From Fulvimarina manganoxydans (lineage in GTDB: Bacteria; Pseudomonadota; Alphaproteobacteria; Rhizobiales; Rhizobiaceae), in assembly GCF_900176465.1 (NCBI RefSeq), contig NZ_FWXR01000017.1, positions 1-64,000 on the forward strand: a stretch of DNA of 64,000 nt, written 5' to 3'. The notes under the pieces were generated by a model, which had not been told where the DNA came from, ran no database searches, and saw only the letters and a program-made list of their open reading frames with translations. Both the position numbers and the translations under genes were made by a program. Below are positions 39,015 through 47,894 of this stretch, piece by piece (position 1 is the first letter of the stretch; every line of letters begins with the position of its first letter).

Positions 39015-39173
39015 ATGACGAAACTCTTCTCCCTGCTCTTCATCCTCCTGATGGGCGCCCACCTCATTCGCCCGCTCGGCCTGCCCGGGCTCAAGCGACG
39101 CGGCGACTTCTGGAAGCTCGCCGTCGTCGCTTTTGTGGTCTTCGGCCTCACGGTGCTGATCCGGCCGGAGTGA
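39015..39173 (+). CDS. 52-residue small membrane protein
   Basis: ATG at 39015 to TGA at 39173 encodes MTKLFSLLFILLMGAHLIRP, a linker GLPGLKRRGDFWKL, and then AVVAFVVFGLTVLIRPE. Two hydrophobic helices are joined by a basic loop; codon use matches its neighbours. It is under 60 codons and easily overlooked. It follows the anti-sigma gene by 68 nt in the same direction and may belong to that operon. No family name is known to me. Confidence 0.6.
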   Translation: MTKLFSLLFILLMGAHLIRPLGLPGLKRRGDFWKLAVVAFVVFGLTVLIRPE

Positions 39174-39205
39174 CCCTCGAGCACGGTCCGATCGCCGAAA
39201 GCGCC

Positions 39206-41902
39206 TTACGATCCCGACAGAAGCGCCACCGGCAGATCGGCGAAGACATCGCTCAAGGCGAGCGTCGTGCCCTCGATCCGGGCTTCCGTCAAAACATTGC
39301 GCCAGGATGTCGCATTCAAGGCGTCGGGAAGACGGATCACCGTATCGGCCCAGCGCTCCTGAGGAACGATCGGCCTCGACTGCCCGTCCAGAAGTGTCAG
39401 CGTCAGACGCGGAACGATTGCGATCGCCGCCCCTCCCCCTTCGCCGATTCGGGCAAAGGCGACCACATGCTGCGCCATCGGCCCTTCCACCGCGAGGGGG
39501 AGATAGTCGCCTTTGGTGAACATCTCGGGCGCCTCGGCGCGTAGGCGGATGCCGGCCCGCGTCAGATGTGCCTTCAGGCGGCCACTGCGCCAATCGGCCA
39601 GAAGCTCGGCCGGCGCCACCTCTTCACCGAGAGCCGCGACGCGGGCATCGAAATCCACCTCCCGGCGATTATCGGGATCGACCAGCGAGAAATCGTAGAA
39701 CTCCGTCCCCTGATAGATGTCGGGAACGCCCGGCGCGGCGAGCTTCAGAACCGTCTGGGAGAAAGAGTTCATCGCCCCGGCGACGACGAAGGGCTGAACC
39801 GCGTCCCAAAATGTCTGAATGAAGCTGCCATTGTGATCGAGCATCGCCTCGACAAAGGCCTTCAGCGCCGACTCATAGGCTTCGGCGGGCGCCGTCCAGC
39901 TGGTATAGCGCTTGGCCTCGCGCACAGCCTTTTCGGCATAGGCCGTCAGACGCTCCGCGATCTCAGCGCAGTGCTCCTCGTCGGCGGGATCGAAATCGGT
40001 CGGCAGTACCCCGAGCAGCGACTGATAGAGCCCCCATTCGGTCGCGCCATCCGGCGAGAACAGGCCGGGATCGACCGCCTTGCGCCATTCAGTCATCGCT
40101 TCGGCGAAGCCGGCGACGAGCCGCTGCCATGTCTCCGGGGCTTCAGACAGCGTATAGATGCGCGCGCGCGCATCCTCGCCGCGCTTGGTGTCATGGGTGG
40201 TGGTGGCCAGGAGCCCTTCGGGCTGGTCTTCCAACCGGATGCGCATCGCCTCGTGGAAGGCGTCCGGGTCCGCACCATACTGGTCCGGCTCGCCGCCGAC
40301 CTCGTTGAGCGCGATCAGACGGTTGTAGCGATAAAAGGCCGTATCCTCCACCGCCTTCGCCATGACGGCGCCCGTGGTCTGCTGGAAGCGCCGGGTGAAA
40401 TCGAGCGCGCCGGCGACCTCGGCGCCGTCCTCGAAATCGAGCTTCATGAGCCGGCCGATGAACTGGATCGGCTCGTCCGCCTCGACCTCGCGCCGGCCCA
40501 TCGCCGTCTCGACCGCCTCGTCGATAATGGCGACGTCACGGCGCGGCACGCCATCGACCGAGACATAGGTGCGATAGACGGGCAGCGCGGCGGCGACCTC
40601 GACGATGGAGCGGGCGAGCGTGTCGCGGCCGAGATCGCGGGTCGACAGTCCCCGCGCGGCGACATCGAGCGCGAGATTGGTCAGAACCGCCAATTCGCCG
40701 GCGAGATTGTGCGTGAAGATCGAGCGCTTCTCGGCGACGATCATCGATCTCAGGGACTCCTTGCGACCGATAAAGGCCTCATAGGCCTCCGTCATCGCCT
40801 CTTCCTGGGCCGTGTCCACATAAAGGCCCGACAGGGCGGTGATGAACTCGTAGCCGGTGGTGCCCTCGATCTCCCAGGAGGTGCGCAGCCGCTCCTCGCC
40901 GGTCAGAATCTTCTCCACATGGATCGCCGGCGAGCGGCGCACGGATTGGAAAGCCTCGCGCAGATCCGAAAGATAGGTCTTGGGGTCGGCGAGCCCGTCC
41001 ACGTGATCGATGCGGATGCCGTCCAGCCGGCGCTCGCGGGCGAGCCGAATGACGAATTGATGGCTTTCCCGAAAGACCCGGCGCAATTCCTGACGCACGC
41101 CGATGAGGTCGGCGATCTCGAAGAAGCGGCGATAGGTCAGACGCTCGCGTGCCGTTCGCCACCAGGCAAGACGCCAGGCCTGGGCCTCGTGAAAAGCGTG
41201 GAGGGCGGGCTTGTCGGCATTGATCTTGGTAAGCGCCGCCTTCAGCGCCGAGACGAAATCGGGCTCCGTCAGATGCTCGGCAAGGCGCTCGCGCAACTCG
41301 TCGGCTTCCGCCGGCGTCGAGACCGAGAAACGGCGCACCAGCCGGTCGCGCTCGGCATGATCGAGAAGCCCGAAGACATGGCCATAGGTGCGCGGATCGA
41401 TCGGCACGCCGTAGCCGCTGGCATCGAAGCGAAGCGCGGCATTGCGCTCGTCGAGCTGGACGGTCAGGTCGCCGGCCTCGAGCGCATCGCCATAAGGCTT
41501 GGCAAGCACCGGCACGATGATCCGGGCGGCCTCCCAGGCGATATCGAAGGTGTGGGCGTAGCGGCTTTCCTCGCCCCAGCGAAGCACGTCCTCCCACCAA
41601 TGATTGCGCGGCGAGACGCCCATGTGATTGGGCACGAAATCGAGGATGAGCCCGATCTCGGCCGAGGCCAGCGCATTGGACATTTCGGTGAAATCGCCAA
41701 TGCCGCCGAGGTCCTCGTCGAGGGCGTTGTAGTCGGTGACGTCATAGCCGTGGGTCGACCCCTCGGCCGCCGCGAAGATCGGCGAAGCATAGAGATGGCT
41801 GACGCCGAGCCGCTTCCAATAGGCGGAAAGGTCGCGCGCCGTCTGAAAGGTCGTGCCTTCACGGAATTGCAGGCGATAGGTGGCGACGAGCGGACGGCTC
41901 AT
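39206..41902 (-). CDS. treY: Malto-oligosyltrehalose synthase
   Basis: TreY turns the reducing-end alpha-1,4 bond of maltodextrin into the alpha,alpha-1,1 bond of trehalose. The 898-residue product is a GH13 enzyme: it begins VATYRLQFREGTTFQTARDL, then YASPIFAAAEGSTHGYDVTD, DFVPNHMGVS, GIRIDHVDGLADP with the catalytic Asp, and a Glu region near VEKILTGEERLRTSWEIEGT. It is the last gene of treZ-malQ-treY, overlapping malQ by 4 nt. Confidence 0.95.
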   Translation of the reverse strand: MSRPLVATYRLQFREGTTFQTARDLSAYWKRLGVSHLYASPIFAAAEGSTHGYDVTDYNALDEDLGGIGDFTEMSNALASAEIGLILDFVPNHMGVSPRNHWWEDVLRWGEESRYAHTFDIAWEAARIIVPVLAKPYGDALEAGDLTVQLDERNAALRFDASGYGVPIDPRTYGHVFGLLDHAERDRLVRRFSVSTPAEADELRERLAEHLTEPDFVSALKAALTKINADKPALHAFHEAQAWRLAWWRTARERLTYRRFFEIADLIGVRQELRRVFRESHQFVIRLARERRLDGIRIDHVDGLADPKTYLSDLREAFQSVRRSPAIHVEKILTGEERLRTSWEIEGTTGYEFITALSGLYVDTAQEEAMTEAYEAFIGRKESLRSMIVAEKRSIFTHNLAGELAVLTNLALDVAARGLSTRDLGRDTLARSIVEVAAALPVYRTYVSVDGVPRRDVAIIDEAVETAMGRREVEADEPIQFIGRLMKLDFEDGAEVAGALDFTRRFQQTTGAVMAKAVEDTAFYRYNRLIALNEVGGEPDQYGADPDAFHEAMRIRLEDQPEGLLATTTHDTKRGEDARARIYTLSEAPETWQRLVAGFAEAMTEWRKAVDPGLFSPDGATEWGLYQSLLGVLPTDFDPADEEHCAEIAERLTAYAEKAVREAKRYTSWTAPAEAYESALKAFVEAMLDHNGSFIQTFWDAVQPFVVAGAMNSFSQTVLKLAAPGVPDIYQGTEFYDFSLVDPDNRREVDFDARVAALGEEVAPAELLADWRSGRLKAHLTRAGIRLRAEAPEMFTKGDYLPLAVEGPMAQHVVAFARIGEGGGAAIAIVPRLTLTLLDGQSRPIVPQERWADTVIRLPDALNATSWRNVLTEARIEGTTLALSDVFADLPVALLSGS

Positions 41903-43755
41903 GAGGCGTTGGGCCTTTCTTCTCGCATAGCGGACGCCATGGCGCGGAAACCCTCATGGGTCGCGACGGCCTCCAGGGACACATCCTGGCGGATGCGCCA
42001 GTTGGGATATTGATCGGTCGTGCCGGGCAGATTCGGCTGGCGTTTGGAGCCGATCATGTCTTCGAGCTGCACGGTCAGAAGCAAGCTGTCGGTGCGGGCG
42101 ACGAAGCGATGGACGGCTTCAGCGAGATCGGAGCTCATCGCCTGCGGCATCGGCGCGTTCGTCTCCAGAACGGGTCGCAGAGCCTCCGGCAGGAGTTCGG
42201 CTCGCGAGAGCGCGCGAAGCAGCGCATAGCGATCGCCTTCGCGCGATTTCAGATCACGCTCGGTGGCCGCCTGATCCTGAGTCCCGGCTTCGAAACGAAG
42301 CTGCACGTCGCTGCCCTCCCACCAACCGGCAAGCGTCGCCAGATCGTGCGTTGAGACGCAGGCGAGCGCCATGCGCGGATAGGCATCGGGCATGAGGAAG
42401 GCCTCGTCGCGGCGCTCGAAATAGAGGACGCGATAGGACAAGATATTCGACGCCTCCATCACCTCGCGAAAGCCTTCCGGAACCGTTCCGAGATCTTCGC
42501 CGATGACAAGGCAGTGATTGGCATTGGACGCTTCGGCGACCGCATCGACCATCTCGCCCAGCGGATAGCGCACATAGCCGCCGCCGGACGAGCCCGCCTC
42601 CTGAGGGATCCACCACAGGCGGGCAAGGCCCATGGCATGGTCGATGCGCACCGCGCCGGCATGGGCCGTCAGCTGCGAGAAGGCGGTCTTGAGCGGCTTG
42701 TAGTCGCGCTCGGCAAGCGCCTTGGGCGAAAGCGGCGCGAGGCCCCAATCCTGGCCCTGGCTGTTGAACATGTCCGGGGGCGAGCCGACACGCGCCGCAG
42801 CGACGGTCAGCGAGGGATCGGCCCAGGTCTCTGCCCCGTCGGGCGCGACGCCCACAGCGAGATCGAGATAGAGCCCGATCGCCATGCCGGCGGCTTTCGC
42901 ACGCGCCTGGGCCTGAGCGAGCTGCTCGTCGGCCTCGAACTGCAGCCATTCATGGAAGAGGACGGCGTCGGGATTGGCCGCCTCGAAGGCCTCGACCGCT
43001 GCGCCGCTTCGGTCCTTCAGCGCCTCCGGCCAGCCATGCCAGCCGGCATGGCCACCCTTTTCGACCTGATCGGCCGAGATCGCCTCGAAGAGGGCGAAGG
43101 CATGAAGCGCCGCCCCGCCATCGGCACGAAAGCGTTCGAAGGCCTGGGCGTCCGCGATCGCCTCGCGCCGGGCCTCGAAGATCGTCTTCAAGAGCCGGTT
43201 CTTGAGCCGCGCCACAGCGGGATAATCGACGAGATCGCCGTCAAAGGCCTCGAACATCTCCGGCACCTCACGGCGAAGGGTGTCGATCGCCTGGCGTCCG
43301 CCATCCAGCCGGTCGATCGCCAGATAGAGCGGATTGACGAAGCGCCGGGTCGAGGGGGAATAGGGCGAGAAGCGCCCACCATCAGCCATGAACAAAGCAT
43401 GGAGCGGATTGACGCCGACGAAGGACGCCCCCTCCCCCGCCGCGATGACCGCAAGCCGCGCCAGATCCTCGAAATCCCCCATGCCGAGATTGCGCTCGGA
43501 GCGCAGCCCATAGAGCTGGCAGGCGATGCCCCAGCGGCGATGCTCGGCGATCGAGGGCGGCAAGGCGCAGCTGCGCGAGGGCGTCGATCGCGCTTCGGAA
43601 AAGCCGCCGGCCTCGCCGGTCTCGGGGTCGACGGAGAGCGCTTTGAGCAGGGCTTCCTTCGCCGCGTCCGATATCTCCTTATGCTCGCCCATTTCCGAAC
43701 GATAGGCGATCTGGATGCCATGGCTTTCAGCGAGTTGGTCGAGGCGTTCGCTCAT
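41899..43755 (-). CDS. malQ: 4-alpha-glucanotransferase
   Basis: MalQ (amylomaltase, GH77) moves glucan pieces between maltodextrins, which resupplies longer chains to TreY. The 618-residue product shows GIACQLYGLRSERNLGMGDF, ASFVGVNPLHALF, PYSPSTRRFVNPLYLAI, then VRIDHAMGLARLWWIP with the nucleophile Asp, VIGEDLGTVP with the acid-base Glu, and CVSTHDLATLAGWW. It overlaps treY and treZ by 4 nt on each side, so the three are one operon. Confidence 0.95.
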   Translation of the reverse strand: MSERLDQLAESHGIQIAYRSEMGEHKEISDAAKEALLKALSVDPETGEAGGFSEARSTPSRSCALPPSIAEHRRWGIACQLYGLRSERNLGMGDFEDLARLAVIAAGEGASFVGVNPLHALFMADGGRFSPYSPSTRRFVNPLYLAIDRLDGGRQAIDTLRREVPEMFEAFDGDLVDYPAVARLKNRLLKTIFEARREAIADAQAFERFRADGGAALHAFALFEAISADQVEKGGHAGWHGWPEALKDRSGAAVEAFEAANPDAVLFHEWLQFEADEQLAQAQARAKAAGMAIGLYLDLAVGVAPDGAETWADPSLTVAAARVGSPPDMFNSQGQDWGLAPLSPKALAERDYKPLKTAFSQLTAHAGAVRIDHAMGLARLWWIPQEAGSSGGGYVRYPLGEMVDAVAEASNANHCLVIGEDLGTVPEGFREVMEASNILSYRVLYFERRDEAFLMPDAYPRMALACVSTHDLATLAGWWEGSDVQLRFEAGTQDQAATERDLKSREGDRYALLRALSRAELLPEALRPVLETNAPMPQAMSSDLAEAVHRFVARTDSLLLTVQLEDMIGSKRQPNLPGTTDQYPNWRIRQDVSLEAVATHEGFRAMASAMREERPNAS

Positions 43756-45638
43756 GCGACGGCTCCGGCGATAAGAGACTGGTGGGCGAGGCGAAAGACG
43801 ACCGAGGTGCCTGGCAGGCTGCCTTCGGCGAGCGCCTTGTCGGCCTCGGCTGGATAGGCGTGAACGAGGTGCCCGCCGGTCAGATCGGTGCTGGTGAGGC
43901 TCGATGGCAGCGGCCAGGGCTCGTCGTCGAGATTGGCGAAGAGATGGAGGACTTGCCCGTCCTTCAACGTCCAGGCGACCGAAAAGGCCAGCGAACCATC
44001 GGCGACATGATAGCTGCCGCAGCCCGGCGGAATATCGTTAAGAAGCGGCACGATCACGTCCTGGCGGATCGCCAGAAGCCGGCGGACCTGCGCAAGGCGA
44101 CGCCGGTGATTGGGACGCTTCAGCACCGACCAGTCGAGAGACGAGGCCGCAAAGGTCGTCAGCGAATTGGGGTCCGGGATCAGATCGCGCGAATGCTCGT
44201 CCCGGAAGGCGGCGAATTTGGCGAATTCGGCGCGCCGGCCATTGCTCACCGCCTCGCCGAGTTCGCCGTCGAAATCGGTGAAGAAGCAGAAGGGATGGGT
44301 CTCGCCCCATTCCTCGCCCATGAACATCAGCGGGATCTGCGGCGACAGGAGAAGAATCGCCTGAGCGCATTCGACCATGCGGCGGGAGGCGAGATCGGTG
44401 AGCCGCTCGCCAAAGGCCCGATTGCCGATCTGATCATGGTTCTGAATGAAATTGACGAAGGCTGTCGGCGGCAGATGCTCGGAGGAGGTGCCGACCTTCT
44501 TGTCGCGATGGGCGGAATAGTCGCCCTGGAAGACGAAGCCGGTGGCGAGCGCTCGGGCAAGCTGGGAGACGCTCGCCTTCAGATAGTCCTCGTAATAGCC
44601 CTCCTGCTCGTGGGTCGCGAGCACATGGACGGTGTGATGAACGTCGTCGTTCCACTCGCCCGAGACGAGAAGCGGCTTGCCGGCCTCGCCCCGCTCGATA
44701 TGCCAGGTGATGTTGCGGTCGTCCTCGGTGGTCAGATGGACATGCCGGGCCGGAAAGCGCTCGCGCACGGCCGCGGCGAGTTCCTTGACCAGCGGCGTGT
44801 CCGTCGTGTCCTTGATGGAATCGATCGCATCGAGCCTGAGGCCGTCAATGCGATATTCTTCCAGCCAGAACAGGGCATTGTCGATCATGAACCGGCGGAC
44901 CGGCGCCTCGTCATAAGCGATCGCCGGGCCCCAGGGCGTATGAATGTCCTCATGGAAGAATTCGGACGCATAGGCGCCGAGATAATTCCCGTCCGGTCCG
45001 AAATGGTTGTAGACCACATCGAGAAACACCATCAGCCCGCGCTTATGGGCTTCGTCGACGAGGCGCTTCAGCCCTTCCGCCCCACCATAGGCTTCATGCG
45101 GGCAGTAGAGCAGCACGCCGTCATAGCCCCAGCCGCGACGGCCGCCGAATTGGGCGACGGGTAGAAGCTCGATGGCGGTGATGCCGGTCGCCTTCAGATG
45201 ATCGAGCTTCTCGCAGATGCCCTCGAAGGTGCCGGCCGGCGTGAAGGTGCCGGTGTGAAGCTCGTAGAAGACCGTCTCGGCCCAGGGGCGCCCGTTCCAT
45301 TCGGGCGCTTCCCATCGATAGGCCGCCGGATCGACGAGGACCGAGAGGGAATGGACATTGCCGAACTGCTGGCGCGAGGCCGGGTCTGGCACGATCAGGC
45401 CGCTCTCCAGGCGAAAGCCGTAAGCCCCGCCCGGTGCGATCCGATCCGTCGTCAGACGCCACCAACCGGCCTCGTCCTTTTCCATCGCCAGAAAGTCGGA
45501 CGGTTTGCCCGCCTCGTCGCCGATTGCCAGCTCGATCGACGGGGCGGAGGGCGCCCAGAGGCGAAATTCCGCCCCCCCTTCGACGAAGCGCGGCCCCCAT
45601 AGCGTCTCGTAAGCGAAGCGATCATCGGACAGTGTCAT
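43752..45638 (-). CDS. treZ: Malto-oligosyltrehalose trehalohydrolase
   Basis: TreZ releases trehalose from maltooligosyl-trehalose. The 628-residue product has an N-terminal CBM48-like domain (about 10-100, VEGGAEFRLWAPSAPSIELA), then FYELHTGTFTPAGTFEGICE, LLPVAQFGGRRGWGYDGVLL, VFLDVVYNHFGPDGNYLG, DGLRLDAIDSI with the nucleophile Asp, and HLTTEDDRN. The ATG at 45638 (MTLSDDRFAYE) is chosen; one at 45671 adds 11 residues. It is the first gene of treZ-malQ-treY. glgX is not adjacent. Confidence 0.94.
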   Translation of the reverse strand: MTLSDDRFAYETLWGPRFVEGGAEFRLWAPSAPSIELAIGDEAGKPSDFLAMEKDEAGWWRLTTDRIAPGGAYGFRLESGLIVPDPASRQQFGNVHSLSVLVDPAAYRWEAPEWNGRPWAETVFYELHTGTFTPAGTFEGICEKLDHLKATGITAIELLPVAQFGGRRGWGYDGVLLYCPHEAYGGAEGLKRLVDEAHKRGLMVFLDVVYNHFGPDGNYLGAYASEFFHEDIHTPWGPAIAYDEAPVRRFMIDNALFWLEEYRIDGLRLDAIDSIKDTTDTPLVKELAAAVRERFPARHVHLTTEDDRNITWHIERGEAGKPLLVSGEWNDDVHHTVHVLATHEQEGYYEDYLKASVSQLARALATGFVFQGDYSAHRDKKVGTSSEHLPPTAFVNFIQNHDQIGNRAFGERLTDLASRRMVECAQAILLLSPQIPLMFMGEEWGETHPFCFFTDFDGELGEAVSNGRRAEFAKFAAFRDEHSRDLIPDPNSLTTFAASSLDWSVLKRPNHRRRLAQVRRLLAIRQDVIVPLLNDIPPGCGSYHVADGSLAFSVAWTLKDGQVLHLFANLDDEPWPLPSSLTSTDLTGGHLVHAYPAEADKALAEGSLPGTSVVFRLAHQSLIAGAVA

Positions 45639-45937
45639 GGTCTCGATCTTTGCCCTTCCCGCGCCGGTCAAGGCTTTGCGCGCTCAGTCCGGCTTGGTTC
45701 ATCTGTTTGGAGCATCGGACGACGCATCGCCGGATGATGCCGGCGCCGTTCGACCGATTGCGTGTTGGGGGCCTAACTAAAGCGACAGCGGAGGCTTCCA
45801 CCCCCGATGGGCCGTGAATTTTCCGTGGCCGGCGGTGAAGGCGCTTGGTGGGACATCTATGGGCGAGGATTCCGGACCAAGTTTCGTTGTCAGAAACGCG
45901 AGCAAGGCATAAATTGATGCCATCTCGGAGCACAACC
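45639..45937. other. Promoter region between treZ and the toxin-antitoxin pair
   Basis: About 300 nt of non-coding DNA holding the divergent promoters. I see no clear terminator or long repeat. Open frames in it lack ribosome sites. Confidence 0.35.
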
Positions 45938-46192
45938 ATGCCGACACTTCGCCTAACCCCGGATATCGAAGACCGTCTCATTGCCGTTGCAAAGCGAACG
46001 GGACGGTCCATGAATGCCCTCGCTGAAGAGGCGATCTTGAAGCATATCAGCGATCTGGAGCGTCTGGACGATCAAGGCGACAAAGTGGTCGCGGAAGCCA
46101 AACGTCAATCGTCACTTATAGGCAAGGACGCTTTGGAAGCCGAAACGCTCGACGAATGGGCCGTCGTGACAGACCGGTCCGGCTGGCGTTGA
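45938..46192 (+). CDS. Ribbon-helix-helix antitoxin
   Basis: An 84-residue protein with an N-terminal RHH fold, PTLRLTPDIEDRLIAVAKRT followed by GRSMNALAEEAILKHISDLE. The C-terminal part (SSLIGKDALEAETLDEWAVV) should wrap the toxin. It would repress its own operon by binding palindromes near the promoter. The ATG at 45938 has GGAG about 8 nt upstream; the longer frame adds 31 residues of no RHH character. It overlaps the MazF/PemK-like toxin gene. Confidence 0.88.
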   Translation: MPTLRLTPDIEDRLIAVAKRTGRSMNALAEEAILKHISDLERLDDQGDKVVAEAKRQSSLIGKDALEAETLDEWAVVTDRSGWR

Positions 46193-46458
46193 AACGCGGC
46201 GATCTGATTACGGTCGTCATACCCGGCGCTTACGGCAAGCCGCGTCCAGCGATCGTGCTCCAATCGGACCTCTTCGAATGGCATCCTTCGATATCCATCG
46301 CGCCGATCACGGGAGAGCTCAGACCAACACCGCTCTTCCGGATCGGCATTGAGCCCAACCAAGGCAATGGGCTGACAAAACCCTCCCAGATCATGATCGA
46401 CAAGGTGCAGACGATCCCACGCGATAAGGTCGGGCAAGTGATTGGGCCGGATCGATGA
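46189..46458 (+). CDS. MazF/PemK family toxin (mRNA endoribonuclease)
   Basis: An 89-residue protein from TTG at 46189, which overlaps the antitoxin stop as TTGA; an ATG at 46156 would add 11 residues and overlap by 37 nt. It begins KRGDLITVVIPGAYGKPRPA, the family's N-terminal beta strands with the catalytic Arg, followed by VLQSDLFEWHPSISIAPIT and a C-terminal QIMIDKVQTIPRDKVGQVIG. PemK/MazF toxins cut mRNA at short sequences. With the RHH antitoxin it is a complete type II pair. Confidence 0.87.
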   Translation: MKRGDLITVVIPGAYGKPRPAIVLQSDLFEWHPSISIAPITGELRPTPLFRIGIEPNQGNGLTKPSQIMIDKVQTIPRDKVGQVIGPDR

Positions 46459-46579
46459 AGACACGATGAGGGCGGTTGATCAGGCACTTGCCAGGTGGTT
46501 CGGCTTGCCGAGCGCCTGATCGACATTGCGGCGGACCGAAGCCCGCCGCCACTTAAACAGATCTGGCGCCTGCCGGTCC

Positions 46580-47671
46580 TCAAGCCGCCGCCATCTGCCC
46601 CTGCCCCGCCTGACCGCGCACCAGATGATGGATGAAGCCGAGCTTCTCGATCACCGCCGGGGCGAGGACGAACGGATAGAGGTCGTCATGGCCCATGGCA
46701 CGGTTGAAGGAGTTGAGGGCGGCCGAAACAGCAAACCACGCATCGGTGATCTCTTCGATCGTCGTGTTGGCCGCATAGGGGTCGAAATCGATCTGGGTCG
46801 TCAGGAGCCCGCGATCCTTGACGCGCGGATCGACGACGACGCCGAAGCTGTGGCCGACCTCCAGCGTATCGACGATGTGAAGATAATGGGCCCAGGTCTC
46901 GGCAAAATCTTCCCAGGCATGGGCACCAGCATAGGATGAGACATATTCGTTCTGCCAGTCCGGCTTCGGACCATTGGCATAGTGACGCTTCAGCGCCTCG
47001 CCGTAATCCTCCGTGTCGTCGCCGAAGAGCGCGCGGCAGGCTTCGAGCGCGCCGGGATTGCCGTCGCGCACGATCCGGTCCCAATACCAGTGGCCGACCT
47101 CGTGGCGGAAATGGCCGAGAAGCGTGCGATAGGGCTCGCCCATCGCCTCGCGGCGCTTGACGCGCTCGGCATCGTCGGCCTCGACGAGGGCGATGGTGAT
47201 GAGCCCGCGATCATGCCCTGTCATGACATTGCCGGGCTGACCGCTGTCTTCCGCCAGAAAGTCGAAGCCGAGCCCCTCTTCATGCTCTGTGCGGGTGACC
47301 AGCGGCAGCCTCCAACGGATGAGGGCATAGAACAGCCGGCGCTTGGCGATTTCCATCTTTTGCCAGAGCCTGACATTTTCCGGGTCCGAGGCGTCGGGAA
47401 CGGTCTCATTGTGTCGGCAGGCCAGACAGAAGGTCGCCTCGTCCGAGGTCGGAATCAGCCAGTTGCAGACGCCGAACTGATAATTGTCGCAATATTTCCA
47501 GGTCGGCTGATCCGAATGGGACCCCGCCTCCTTCCAGAAACCGTCCTCCGGATCGAGCGCGACCATCCGGTCGCTCAACGCATCATAGCCCAGCGCCCGC
47601 TCGCAGCGCTCGCAAGTGACGTTTTCGAAATACACAACCTGATCACAGGCCGGGCAGGAAAAGAGCTTCAT
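46580..47671 (-). CDS. Zinc-ribbon metallopeptidase (putative zinc-binding peptidase)
   Basis: A 363-residue protein. The N-terminus has two zinc ribbons: C6/C9/C20/C23 (SCPACDQ and TCERCE) and C61/C69/C82/C85. The catalytic motif is HEVGHWYWD at 190-198, with a Glu further on (EDFAETWAHYLHIVDTL). No signal peptide, so it acts in the cytoplasm. The ATG at 47671 (MKLFSCPACDQ) is preferred over an upstream ATG that adds 42 residues without Cys. It lies divergently next to the transglutaminase-DUF2126 gene, an arrangement I believe is common in proteobacteria. Confidence 0.87.
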   Translation of the reverse strand: MKLFSCPACDQVVYFENVTCERCERALGYDALSDRMVALDPEDGFWKEAGSHSDQPTWKYCDNYQFGVCNWLIPTSDEATFCLACRHNETVPDASDPENVRLWQKMEIAKRRLFYALIRWRLPLVTRTEHEEGLGFDFLAEDSGQPGNVMTGHDRGLITIALVEADDAERVKRREAMGEPYRTLLGHFRHEVGHWYWDRIVRDGNPGALEACRALFGDDTEDYGEALKRHYANGPKPDWQNEYVSSYAGAHAWEDFAETWAHYLHIVDTLEVGHSFGVVVDPRVKDRGLLTTQIDFDPYAANTTIEEITDAWFAVSAALNSFNRAMGHDDLYPFVLAPAVIEKLGFIHHLVRGQAGQGQMAAA

Positions 47672-47894
47672 ATTGGGGTCCGAAATGAGGCGGGGCACGC
47701 CAGTGGGCATTGGCGCAACAATCGATGGAAGATCATTTGGTTCCAGAGCTTTGCCCGAGCCCTTGCAGGCCTGACCATCTCCGAGATGCGCAGGCATGAC
47801 GCTCCGGTTGCGGCATATTTAGGCGTTCAAGTGCTTGTCGCGCAGCATTCAGGCGGTAATCTTCGGGATGTGACGCCAACCAACGAAAGCGCCC

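Noticed and set aside
39566-42013. 815-codon plus-strand frame
   Set aside because: Mirror of treY; composition is repetitive and no family features are present.
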